Assembly: GCA_036557665.1 (NCBI GenBank)
Contig: DATBHG010000002.1
Span: 1 to 64,000, forward strand
DNA: 64,000 bases
Origin: VAZQ01 sp036557665
GTDB taxonomy: Bacteria; Pseudomonadota; Alphaproteobacteria; Rhizobiales; Xanthobacteraceae
Direction: 5' to 3'
Below the pieces are notes generated by a model. The model ran no database searches, was not told where the DNA came from, and worked only from the letters and a program-made list of their open reading frames with translations. This document shows, in pieces, positions 56,687 through 64,000 of this stretch (position 1 is its first letter; each line of letters begins with the position of its first letter). A program made the position numbers and the translations under genes.

Positions 56687-57658
56687 CCGAGGATAGAGCC
56701 GATGGGCGATCTCGCGCGCGGCCTTTGTGCCGCTGCCGATCGCCGTCGCAATGCTTGGATGGCGTGGGTTGGCCACGTCCCCGATTGCAAATGCTCCGTC
56801 GCAGGAGCTTTCCATGTTGCCGTCAACCGCAATATAGCCCTGAGCGTCCCGCTCCATCGCGAGCTCCGCGACCCAGGGCTCGTCCGTGTTCGGCCGATAA
56901 CCGAACAGCAGAATCAGATGATCGACCTCGATGCGCTCGCCGGCATTCAAGCTCATGCAGATCCTCGAGCCGGAGTCATCCAGCGCCTGTACGGTCCGCT
57001 CGGAAAGGACCTGTGCCATCCCGGATGATTCGTGTCGGCGCAACCGCTCGAGCATCCATGGCGAGGCTCTGGGGGAGCTCGAGCGCATGACGATCGTCAC
57101 GCGCACGCCTCGCTCTGCCAGCATGCGCGACACGTCGAATGCATTGTCGCCCCCGCCGACGACCGCGACGCGCTGTCCTGCACCGGCGTGCGCCTGCCCC
57201 GCCCAGGGGGCGCCGACATGCACGCGCCCTGCATCCGCCAGCCGCCTCGCATTCGCGACGCGGTCGAGCCACTCTGCCCCGCGAAATCTCGTTCCGGTTG
57301 CGATTACCAATGCTGCTGCCGACAGCGCCGCTGGGGCCTGGGTCCGGGCAGTGGCCACGTGCAGCTCGAAATTGCCCTCGGGACCGCGTCGGATGCGCTG
57401 CGGCCGCGCCTCCAGCCAGGTTTCGATCGAGACTTGCCGGATGTGCCGGGCGAACGCTCTGGCATTCTCGCAGCACGTCTCATTCGGCCGTCCGAGCAGC
57501 CCTTCGTCAGGATAGGGGCTGCGCTCGGCCATTCCGCCAAGGACGCTTTCTTTTTCGATGATGATCGGGCGGAGCGCATAATTGCGCAGCCAGAGCGCGC
57601 AGGACATCCCTGCGGGGCCTCCACCTATGACCGGCACAACGGGGGGCAGGCCGAGCAC
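56669..57658 (-). CDS. NAD(P)/FAD-dependent oxidoreductase, thioredoxin-reductase fold
   Basis: 329-aa two-dinucleotide-domain flavoprotein. The FAD motif PVIGGGPAGMSCALWLRNYA is at the N-terminus, the NAD(P) motif VAVVGGGDNAFDVSRMLAER is in the middle, and the FAD C-motif GAFAIGDVANPRHPSIATAI is at the end. The redox-active CxxC of thioredoxin reductase is absent, so it is closer to TrxR-type ferredoxin/flavodoxin-NADP reductases. It is inserted on the opposite strand between mtnP and apt; its 3' end overlaps mtnP by 18 bp. Electron acceptor unknown. Confidence 0.85.
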   Translation of the reverse strand: MLGLPPVVPVIGGGPAGMSCALWLRNYALRPIIIEKESVLGGMAERSPYPDEGLLGRPNETCCENARAFARHIRQVSIETWLEARPQRIRRGPEGNFELHVATARTQAPAALSAAALVIATGTRFRGAEWLDRVANARRLADAGRVHVGAPWAGQAHAGAGQRVAVVGGGDNAFDVSRMLAERGVRVTIVMRSSSPRASPWMLERLRRHESSGMAQVLSERTVQALDDSGSRICMSLNAGERIEVDHLILLFGYRPNTDEPWVAELAMERDAQGYIAVDGNMESSCDGAFAIGDVANPRHPSIATAIGSGTKAAREIAHRLYPRSDRLR

Positions 57659-57787
57659 TATTTCTGTGCCTGGCGATCAGCCGTAAACAGCTTATTGCAT
57701 GCAGGGCGATGCTCCGACACAGTGTGGCCGCGGAATGCCGGCAGCCGCAAGCATTTCGGAATAGGTGCAACCTGGTGTGAGCTTGGC

Positions 57788-58336
57788 ATGGTCAGCGTCC
57801 AGTTCGAGCACGATCTCAAGGATTCGGTTCGCAGCATCCCGGATTACCCCAAGCCTGGGATCGTGTTTCGTGACATCACGACGCTGCTTGGCAATCCTCG
57901 CGCGTTCAGACGTGCCGTGGACGAGCTGGTGCAGCCCTGGGCCGGATCCAAGATCGACAAGGTTGCCGGGATAGAGGCGCGCGGATTCATCATCGGAGGT
58001 GCCGTGGCCCACCAGGTTTCTGCCGGGTTCGTGCCCATCCGCAAGAAAGGCAAGCTTCCGCACAAGCGTGTTTCCATCGCCTATTCACTCGAGTACGGGC
58101 TCGATGAAATGGAAATGCACGAGGACGCGGTTACGACGGGCGACCGCGTCATTCTGGTCGACGATCTCATCGCAACCGGCGGCACCGCCGAAGGTGCCGT
58201 CAAGCTCTTGCGCCAATTGGGGGCGCAGGTCCTCGCGGCCTGCTTCATCATCGATCTGCCCGATCTCGGCGGAGCCGACAAGCTGCGCAAGCTCGACGTC
58301 CCGGTGCGCACTTTGATCTCGTTCGAAGGACACTGA
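57788..58336 (+). CDS. apt: adenine phosphoribosyltransferase
   Basis: 182-aa PRTase that salvages adenine to AMP with PRPP. Recognised by IPDYPKPGIVFRDITTLLGN, IEARGFIIGGAVAHQVSAGF, IRKKGKLPHKRVSIAYSLEY and the PRPP-binding loop VILVDDLIATGGTAEGAVKL. The ATG at 57788 is the normal family start. It complements mtnP by consuming the adenine released from methylthioadenosine. Confidence 0.96.
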   Translation: MVSVQFEHDLKDSVRSIPDYPKPGIVFRDITTLLGNPRAFRRAVDELVQPWAGSKIDKVAGIEARGFIIGGAVAHQVSAGFVPIRKKGKLPHKRVSIAYSLEYGLDEMEMHEDAVTTGDRVILVDDLIATGGTAEGAVKLLRQLGAQVLAACFIIDLPDLGGADKLRKLDVPVRTLISFEGH

Positions 58337-58339
58337 TGC

Positions 58340-59167
58340 TCACAACCTGAGGCCTGGCAGCGAGGCGCGCAGGGTTTCGAGCAGGAGCCGCAGCTCGAGC
58401 TCGCGGAATTGCAGGAAGGTGCGGCGGGTCCACGCGCGCAGCTCAAAAGCAAGCCCGATAGGGATCCCGGCCGGATGCTTGCGATGAACATCGGCGAAGG
58501 AATAGCGCGACCTTTCGATTTGCGCCTTCAGCATGGGCGAAAGCATCGATATCAGCAGCGGGACCTCGAGCGCGCGCGAGAAAGGAAAATCCCGGCGCAG
58601 CTTCGCCGGCTTCGAGATCGCCTCATTGAGCACCGGAACGAGCAGCGAGCCGCGGAAGCGTTGCCTGAGCTCTGCGTAGGCATTTACCGCGACCCGGTGC
58701 GGGTCGGCTGCGTACAGGATTATTGGCTCGATCGCGCGGCGCGGAGCCTCACGAAAGAATCCGATCTCCTCGGAAACTGCAAAAAACCGTTCGAACGAGG
58801 CATGGCTCACGTCCACGACCTTTGGGCGCCCGTCTGCCTGGATCAGACGATCGAACATCGCCATCTGGCCTCTGATGTCGCCGAGGTCGATCGGGCGAGC
58901 GAGGCCTGGGAAATAGTCGGCGAGTGCGTCGCCGCCGGGATTGACATCGAATACGACCGGATCGCCGCGGTCGATCCGCACGAAATCAACCAGAAGGCGG
59001 CCCAGGAAGGTCTTCCCCACCCGGGTCCTGGGTGAGGCGATGACGAAGACAGGCGTCCGGCCCGGGGCTGCAGGGGCGGGCGCGCCCGGCGGGGCGCTCT
59101 CCGCACCGCCAGCAGAGCCTGACTTGCCGTTTCCCGTGTCAGTCTGCGCTCGTGCCGTCCAAGTCAT
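58340..59167 (-). CDS. ParA-like ATPase with atypical P-loop
   Basis: 275-aa SIMIBI-class protein. After a low-complexity Pro/Ala/Gly N-terminus (about 1-37), the P-loop reads VFVIASPRTRVGKTFLGRLL, where ParA/MinD proteins have KGGxGKT; the signature Lys is Arg here and the first Gly residues are lost. VVFDVNPGGDALADYFPGLA and PKVVDVSHASFERFFAVSEE follow as switch-like segments. It lies 23 bp downstream of a canonical ParA-like gene, so both are in one operon; a hetero-pair is plausible. No ParB partner or DNA target is visible. Confidence 0.7.
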   Translation of the reverse strand: MTWTARAQTDTGNGKSGSAGGAESAPPGAPAPAAPGRTPVFVIASPRTRVGKTFLGRLLVDFVRIDRGDPVVFDVNPGGDALADYFPGLARPIDLGDIRGQMAMFDRLIQADGRPKVVDVSHASFERFFAVSEEIGFFREAPRRAIEPIILYAADPHRVAVNAYAELRQRFRGSLLVPVLNEAISKPAKLRRDFPFSRALEVPLLISMLSPMLKAQIERSRYSFADVHRKHPAGIPIGLAFELRAWTRRTFLQFRELELRLLLETLRASLPGLRL

Positions 59168-59190
59168 GCGCCTCCCCGCCGGAGGGAGGT

Positions 59191-59958
59191 CTAGCCGCGC
59201 GCCTGCATCCTCTGGACGGCCGCACCCGGAGCTTTTGCCCCTACGACGTCGATCAGGCTGATGCGGTCATACTCCGCCCACACATTGCCGAGCCAATGTC
59301 GCACGTAGCCCCGCAGCACGAACGAGTACGACGCCGGCTCTCCGCTCTGTTTTTTGTTGGCGACGAAGGTGACATAAGGGACCGAAGCCAGCTCTACCTG
59401 CTCGGTCGCCATTTCGTTGAGCTTGGGGATGACGATTTCGGCCGTGTCCTTGCCCTGCTTGAAATACGACGAGTGCGTCGTCTCGTCCCATTCGAAGAAG
59501 TGCGTATTGTTGACGTAGTTCTTTACCATGAAATAGCGGGCATCGCCGAGATACGCGGCGGTCTCCTGGATTTCATCGAGGGACGCGATCGAGGGACCCA
59601 GAATGTGGAATACCGCGAAAGTGATCTGGCCTTTCTTGGCGGCTTCGATAAACCCTATGTCGCGCAGCGCCTTGAGCGTCGGCGACATCAGGCCGGCGCG
59701 CACGTCGATCATGGTCACCGCCGCGTCGGAGGAATTGAGCGTATCGAAGATCTTCATCTGGTCCGCGACCAGCGTCATATCGACGACGTCTGTTACGTTC
59801 GGGTGAAAGCGCTTGAGCGTGCCGCGCGGTGCCTCGGTATCGAATGCACGCGCGGGAACCTGGTGCGCCATGAAATAATCGAGCAGCGTTCGCGCCACCG
59901 TCGTCTTACCGACGCCGCCCTTGTCCGCCCCTACGATGATCACTGCCGGTTTCGTCAT
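59191..59958 (-). CDS. ParA/MinD-like ATPase
   Basis: 255-aa P-loop ATPase with a canonical deviant Walker A (AVIIVGADKGGVGKTTVART, signature Lys13). Then follow PARAFDTEAPRGTLKRFHPN and DAAVTMIDVRAGLMSPTLKA (Walker B-like). The ATG at 59958 gives the P-loop its normal place near the N-terminus; a start at 60048 would add unrelated residues. No parB, chromosome-partition or Tad pilus genes flank it, so its cargo is unknown. First gene of a two-gene operon with the atypical ATPase. Confidence 0.82.
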   Translation of the reverse strand: MTKPAVIIVGADKGGVGKTTVARTLLDYFMAHQVPARAFDTEAPRGTLKRFHPNVTDVVDMTLVADQMKIFDTLNSSDAAVTMIDVRAGLMSPTLKALRDIGFIEAAKKGQITFAVFHILGPSIASLDEIQETAAYLGDARYFMVKNYVNNTHFFEWDETTHSSYFKQGKDTAEIVIPKLNEMATEQVELASVPYVTFVANKKQSGEPASYSFVLRGYVRHWLGNVWAEYDRISLIDVVGAKAPGAAVQRMQARG

Positions 59959-60175
59959 TGGCTGCCCCCGAATCAGATGGATGATTGCTGACCAAAGCTG
60001 AGGCAAAACCATGACAGATTGCCGGATGAAGGACATGCTTGTGGCCATGGGTTGGCGTTCTGCACATCAATCCACAGTCGCGCTCGACTGCATGTCTCTC
60101 GTAGGCCCCAGGAGAGATCGCTGGGGCAAGCCAACTCGCTACAGCGGGGCCGGTTCGGAGCAGATTGCACGGCGC

Positions 60176-61339
60176 TCAGCCGCGGTGAGGTCCCCAAGGG
60201 CCGGGCTCTTCCGGCTCGGTGGGGCCGAGCTCAACGGGCGGTCGGGACGGCAGGAAAGGCTGCGAATTCCCCGCCGGTTCCTGGCTCGACCCCCACGGGC
60301 CCGCCGGCGCAGCCTCGGCCGGCATCTCGCTCTCGGGAAGAAGCGACGGGTCCGGCTCGGGCAAAGCCAGGGGACCGGGATCATGGCCCCCGGCGAAACG
60401 AACCAGCGCCGTCACGCGATCGGCAATCGGGGGATGGGTATCAAAAATGTTGGAGAAGCCCTCGCGCGGATTGTCGATACACATTTCCATGACCGCGGAA
60501 GTTGCACCTGCAAGCTCACCGCGGCCCTCGATCTTGCGCAGGGCGGAGATCATGGCATCCGGGTTCTTCGTCAGCTCGACCGATCCCGCGTCGGCGAGGT
60601 ACTCGCGCCTGCGCGACAGGGCGAAACGAATGACAATGGAGAGCAGCCAGGCGACCGCGATCATCGCGAGCGCAATGAGGAGCCCAAGGCCGGAACCCCT
60701 GCGATCGCTGCTGCTGCGTCCGCCGCTCCAGCGCCATCCTCCCTGAAACAGCAGACGGTAGACGAGCTCCGCAAAGAAAGAGATGACGCCCGCGATGATC
60801 ACCGCGATGACCAGCAGGCGCACATCGCCGTTGCGAATGTGCGTCAACTCGTGTCCGAGCACCGACTCGAGCTCGGCATCATCGAGGCTCTCGACGAGGC
60901 CGGATGTCACGGTGATGGAGTATTGCCTGTCGTTCATTCCGGTGGCGAAGGCGTTCAGGCTGCCGTCAGCGATCAGCTTGAGCTTGGGCATCGTGATGCC
61001 GCGCGAGATGCAGAGATTTTCCAGCAGGTTGTAGAGTCTGGGAGCCTCCTGCCTGGTAACGATGCGTCCGCCGGTCACCGCGTCGATCATGCTCTGATGG
61101 AATTTGTAGGCGATCCCTATCCACAGCACCGTTCCGACCGTCGCGAGCGGCGCCGCATGGACCGCATCCAGGAACGCACGCCGCAGCAGGAGGTCCAAAG
61201 GTGCGTCGGAGCCGATCGCCTCGGCCGCGATGGCGCCGGCATAGACCATGAGATACACCAGAAAGAACAGGCCGATGAGGAGGGCGACCGACCGGCGCTT
61301 GTTCGCCTGAATGTGTGTGTAGAGCCCGTAAGCGGCCAT
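60176..61339 (-). CDS. M48 family metalloprotease (HtpX-like)
   Basis: 387-aa membrane zinc protease. The zinc motif is LGHELTHIRNGD (His163, Glu164, His167), with the third ligand in SRRREYLADAGSVELTKNP. Hydrophobic segments lie near 17-40, 65-80, 175-195 and 215-235. The C-terminal 70 residues are Pro/Gly-rich and unusual for HtpX. It lies 18 bp downstream of lemA, the common LemA-M48 pair implicated in envelope quality control. Confidence 0.92.
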   Translation of the reverse strand: MAAYGLYTHIQANKRRSVALLIGLFFLVYLMVYAGAIAAEAIGSDAPLDLLLRRAFLDAVHAAPLATVGTVLWIGIAYKFHQSMIDAVTGGRIVTRQEAPRLYNLLENLCISRGITMPKLKLIADGSLNAFATGMNDRQYSITVTSGLVESLDDAELESVLGHELTHIRNGDVRLLVIAVIIAGVISFFAELVYRLLFQGGWRWSGGRSSSDRRGSGLGLLIALAMIAVAWLLSIVIRFALSRRREYLADAGSVELTKNPDAMISALRKIEGRGELAGATSAVMEMCIDNPREGFSNIFDTHPPIADRVTALVRFAGGHDPGPLALPEPDPSLLPESEMPAEAAPAGPWGSSQEPAGNSQPFLPSRPPVELGPTEPEEPGPWGPHRG

Positions 61340-61357
61340 GAGGATGCGAGCTGGACC

Positions 61358-61936
61358 TCAGAACTTCACCTGTGGGGCTTGATCAAGCTCCTTGCGCTGC
61401 TCCACCCCGACATCGAAGAATTCCTTCGGGGCAAAGCCGAGGGAGCCGGCCACAAGGACGGCGGGGAATTGCTGGATCCCGGTATTGTATTCCTGGACCG
61501 CATTGTTGAAGAAGCGCCGGGCGGCGGCGATCTTGTTCTCCAGGTCCGAGAGCTCGCTCTGCAGTTGCTGAAAATTTTGATTGGCTTTGAGGTCGGGATA
61601 GGACTCGCTGAGAGCGAACAGCTGTCGGAGCGCCCCCGTGAGCGCATTCTCGGCAGCGGCCTGCGCCGGTACGTCCCCTGTTGGCGCCGCCACGGCCGCA
61701 TTGCGCGCCCGCACCACGGCTTCGAGCGTGCCCCGCTCGTGAGCGGCATACCCCTTCACCGTCTCGACCAGGTTGGGGACGAGGTCGTGGCGCTGCTTGG
61801 TCTGCACGTCGATGTCGGAGAAGGCCTGGCTCACTCGCTGGCGCAGCGCAACGAGGCCGTTGTAGACCATCACCATCCAAAGCGTGAAAACCACGATCAC
61901 GCCGATGATGATCCAGGTAGTTGCGGTAGAGGACAT
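61358..61936 (-). CDS. LemA family protein
   Basis: 192-aa LemA protein: one N-terminal membrane anchor (TTWIIIGVIVVFTLWMVMVY) followed by a helical bundle with the signature YNGLVALRQRVSQAFSDIDV, QTKQRHDLVPNLVETVKGYA and ENKIAAARRFFNNAVQEYNT. The ATG at 61936 has an AAGGAG site; the frame extends upstream but is not conserved. Operon with the M48 protease. Confidence 0.93.
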   Translation of the reverse strand: MSSTATTWIIIGVIVVFTLWMVMVYNGLVALRQRVSQAFSDIDVQTKQRHDLVPNLVETVKGYAAHERGTLEAVVRARNAAVAAPTGDVPAQAAAENALTGALRQLFALSESYPDLKANQNFQQLQSELSDLENKIAAARRFFNNAVQEYNTGIQQFPAVLVAGSLGFAPKEFFDVGVEQRKELDQAPQVKF

Positions 61937-62118
61937 TAACGGCTCCTTGCAGCGGGTTTGCTCGTTGCTGAGGCTGGCGCCGGTCGCGGCGGCATCGAGA
62001 CAGACAGCGAGCCGAGCCAAGTGTGATACCACCTCGCTCATACGCTCTAAAACCGAGGCCTATCCCACGCAACGGCTGACGACAACAGCTTGCGCCCACC
62101 CGAGCCAGCGAGCCGCGG

Positions 62119-62146
62119 AGGAGCAGGTTTGAAACTCGCTCCCTAC
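62119..62146. repeat. degenerate GTAGGG...CCTAC palindrome
   Basis: GGAGCAGGTTT followed by GAAACTCGCTCCCTAC is a decayed relative of the 11277 palindrome (GTAGGGGCGGGTTT type), read on the opposite strand. It lies just before the next gene and is one of very few copies outside the first 14 kb. Confidence 0.5.
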
Positions 62147-62157
62147 CTCATGGTGCA

Positions 62158-63627
62158 ATGACAGAGGCTATGCTCAAGGTCAGCTCGCCTCCCCCGGTCA
62201 CGACCTCCGCCCGCAAGCAGCAGATCCGCCGTCTCGCGGATGCGAGCGCGTGCGAGCGCCGGAGCTGGATTGCGCGGGCCGCTTTCTTTCATTCGGAGGA
62301 CCTCCTCTATCTCAAATTCCTGATCGGGGAGGGATCTCGTGTGCTGGAGCTTGGATGCGGTACCGGGCATCTTCTTGCCGCCCTGAAGCCGTCGTACGGG
62401 GTGGGAGTCGACATCAGCGACGGCATGATCGCGCAGGCACGCAAGGCTCATCCGTTTCTTACGTTCTTCACAGGCGATATCGAGGACGAGGATTTCGTCC
62501 GGCAACTGCCCGGCCCATTCGATTTCATCGTCGTCGTCGATACCCTAGGCGAGCTTGATGACTGTCAGGCCATGTTCGAGCATCTGCACTGTTTGTGCAC
62601 GCATTCAACCCGTCTGGTGATCGGTTATTTCTCGCACCTTTGGTACCCGGCGTTGAAGCTCGCCGAAGCGACTGGGCTCAAGATGCCGCAGCCGCCGCAG
62701 AACATCCTTTCGCCCAGCGACGTGTGCGCGCTCGCGGCGCTCGCCGATTTCGAGCCGGTCAAGGGTGAAAGACGCATGCTGGCGCCGGAGCGCCTGCTCG
62801 GGCTGGGCCGGTTGATCAACCGTTTTTTCGCTCCCTTGCCGCTGATCAATGCCCTGTGTCTGCGCCATTACACGGTGTGCCGGTCTTTACGGCAAAGGGC
62901 GCCCGATCCTACCTCGGCGAGCGTGATAATCCCCGCCCGGAACGAGCGCGGCAACATCGAGCCGGCGGTCAGGCGGATTCCGCGCTTTGTCGGCGACCTC
63001 GAGATCATCTTTGTCGAAGGCCACTCGAGCGACGGCACGTGGGAGGAGATCCAGCGGGTAGTTGCCGCTTATCCGGATCGCGACATCAAGGCGCTCCGGC
63101 AACCGGGCAAGGGCAAGGCGGATGCCGTGTTCGCGGGATTCGATTCCGCGCGCGGGGATGTCTTGCTGATCCTGGATGCAGATTTGACCGCCCCTCCCGA
63201 GCAACTGCCGAAGTTCTGGGAGGCGATCGCGTCACGGAAGGGTGAGCTCGTCAACGGCACCCGGCTCGTCTACCCGATGGAGCAGCAGGCCATGCGGTTC
63301 CTCAATCTGGTAGCCAACAGAATATTCTCGCTGTTGTTCAGCTGGCTCCTTTCACAGCGCTTCACCGACACGCTGTGCGGGACCAAAGCGCTGCGACGCG
63401 ACGATTATGTCCGTCTCAAGCAGGGCCGCGGCTATTTCGGCGAGTTCGATCCTTTCGGCGACTTTGACCTCATCTTCGGGGCCTCGAAGCTTGGCTTGAA
63501 AGCGGTCGAAGTGCCCATCCGCTATGCAAGCCGCACCTATGGCAAAACCCAGATCTCCCGGTTCAGACACGGCGTGATGCTGCTGCGGATGGTGCTCTTC
63601 GCTTTCATGCGCATAAAGGCGATGTGA
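62158..63627 (+). CDS. SAM methyltransferase - family 2 glycosyltransferase fusion
   Basis: 489-aa bifunctional protein. Residues about 25-230 are a class I SAM methyltransferase (RVLELGCGTGHLLAAL at 61-76, then VGVDISDGMIAQARKAHPFL). Residues about 255-480 are a GT-A glycosyltransferase of family 2 (ASVIIPARNERGNIEPAVRR, DVLLILDADLTAPPEQLPKF with the DxD motif, LSQRFTDTLCGTKALRRDDY, YASRTYGKTQISRFRHGVML), resembling polyprenyl-phosphate glycosyltransferases. The next gene, another methyltransferase, overlaps its stop (TGATG). Probably envelope glycan or glycolipid synthesis; substrates unknown. Confidence 0.88.
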   Translation: MTEAMLKVSSPPPVTTSARKQQIRRLADASACERRSWIARAAFFHSEDLLYLKFLIGEGSRVLELGCGTGHLLAALKPSYGVGVDISDGMIAQARKAHPFLTFFTGDIEDEDFVRQLPGPFDFIVVVDTLGELDDCQAMFEHLHCLCTHSTRLVIGYFSHLWYPALKLAEATGLKMPQPPQNILSPSDVCALAALADFEPVKGERRMLAPERLLGLGRLINRFFAPLPLINALCLRHYTVCRSLRQRAPDPTSASVIIPARNERGNIEPAVRRIPRFVGDLEIIFVEGHSSDGTWEEIQRVVAAYPDRDIKALRQPGKGKADAVFAGFDSARGDVLLILDADLTAPPEQLPKFWEAIASRKGELVNGTRLVYPMEQQAMRFLNLVANRIFSLLFSWLLSQRFTDTLCGTKALRRDDYVRLKQGRGYFGEFDPFGDFDLIFGASKLGLKAVEVPIRYASRTYGKTQISRFRHGVMLLRMVLFAFMRIKAM

Positions 63628-64000
63628 TGGATGCGAGGTCAGCGGATCCGCTCGCGAGCTACCGCAAGATCTGGGCTCGCAAGCCGGCGCTGCGGATCGT
63701 GTACGATGGTTTTTACGACCGAATTGCCGCGGCTTGCCGACCCGGACTGACGATCGAGATCGGAGGCGGAATTGGCAATCTCAAAGAGCGGCTCACGGAT
63801 GTGATTGCGACCGACATCCAGCCTGCGCCATGGCTCGACTGCGTAACCGATGCGCAGCGCCTTCCCTTTGCCTCCGGCAGGATTGCAAACATCGTGATGG
63901 TCGATGTCCTGCATCATCTCCAGTCTCCCCTGATGTTTTTCCGCGAGGCGGCGCGGGTGCTCGAGGGCGGTGGGCGCGTGCTGATGATCGAGCCGGCGAT
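63627..64000 (+). CDS. class I SAM-dependent methyltransferase, 3' end outside window
   Basis: Starts at an ATG overlapping the upstream stop (TGATG) and stays open to the window end (124 codons visible). The N-terminus MDARSADPLASYRKIWARKP precedes the SAM-binding motif TIEIGGGIGNLKERLTDVIA (GxGxG), then DAQRLPFASGRIANIVMVDV and LHHLQSPLMFFREAARVLEG, the usual post-I and motif IV regions. Co-expressed with the methyltransferase-glycosyltransferase fusion; likely modifies the same glycan or lipid (inference). Confidence 0.88.
   Translation, partial: MDARSADPLASYRKIWARKPALRIVYDGFYDRIAAACRPGLTIEIGGGIGNLKERLTDVIATDIQPAPWLDCVTDAQRLPFASGRIANIVMVDVLHHLQSPLMFFREAARVLEGGGRVLMIEPA

Overview
This window is high-GC chromosomal DNA from an alphaproteobacterium, most likely of the order Hyphomicrobiales (Bradyrhizobium / Rhodopseudomonas / Xanthobacteraceae neighbourhood). 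The evidence is the gene content: an MbfA-type ferritin/VIT1 iron exporter with an Irr-type box in front of it, DUF6111 beside a CCA-adding enzyme, a petABC - mtnP - apt neighbourhood, aerobic HemF, and aromatic-CoA catabolic genes of rhizobial type. petB and petC are separate genes, not the fused fbcH of Bradyrhizobium. I saw no rRNA, tRNA, phage or CRISPR array.

0-14 kb: housekeeping genes (DUF3108, lgt) mixed with catabolic genes (an orphan molybdenum hydroxylase large subunit, a hydroxycinnamoyl-CoA hydratase-lyase) and a divergent Fe-S protein / lipoate-ligase-like pair. Almost every gap here holds palindromic repeats with GTAGGGGCGA ... TCGCCCCTAC ends. Right among them lies a REP-associated tyrosine transposase (RAYT), the obvious candidate mobiliser. 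Some copies touch genes and supply stop codons, and in one case apparently the start codon of the next gene.

11.5-17.4 kb: an indolepyruvate oxidoreductase-type alpha subunit, a beta subunit fused in frame to a cupin thiol-dioxygenase-like domain, and a four-domain rhodanese protein. 18-26 kb: a cluster for CoA-dependent aerobic anthranilate (2-aminobenzoate) degradation: RidA-like protein, aryl-CoA ligase, acyl-CoA dehydrogenase, MarR regulator and SDR, divergent from the two-domain monooxygenase/reductase. The shared promoter region carries two similar operator-like sites.

26-35 kb: a second catabolic island with a NicX-type (2,5-dihydroxypyridine dioxygenase) ring-cleavage enzyme, a complete sugar-type ABC importer, a gentisate-dioxygenase-like bicupin and a molybdenum hydroxylase large subunit. 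It is flanked by two toxin-antitoxin loci (DUF433/DUF5615 and MntA/HepT), both with an intact antitoxin and a frameshifted toxin.

35-46.6 kb: mbfA, a Nudix enzyme, a RuBisCO-like protein followed directly by a cupin, a GNAT enzyme, an HdeA-like protein, and a four-gene MoxR - DUF58 - DUF4159 - vWA operon. 47-64 kb: mostly housekeeping (NudL, CCA transferase, HemF, TrmL, cytochrome bc1, MTA phosphorylase, adenine phosphoribosyltransferase, LemA/M48, glycosyltransferase), plus a tandem pair of ParA-like ATPases. MTA phosphorylase, adenine phosphoribosyltransferase and the RuBisCO-like/cupin pair together suggest methylthioadenosine salvage through an isoprenoid-type shunt.
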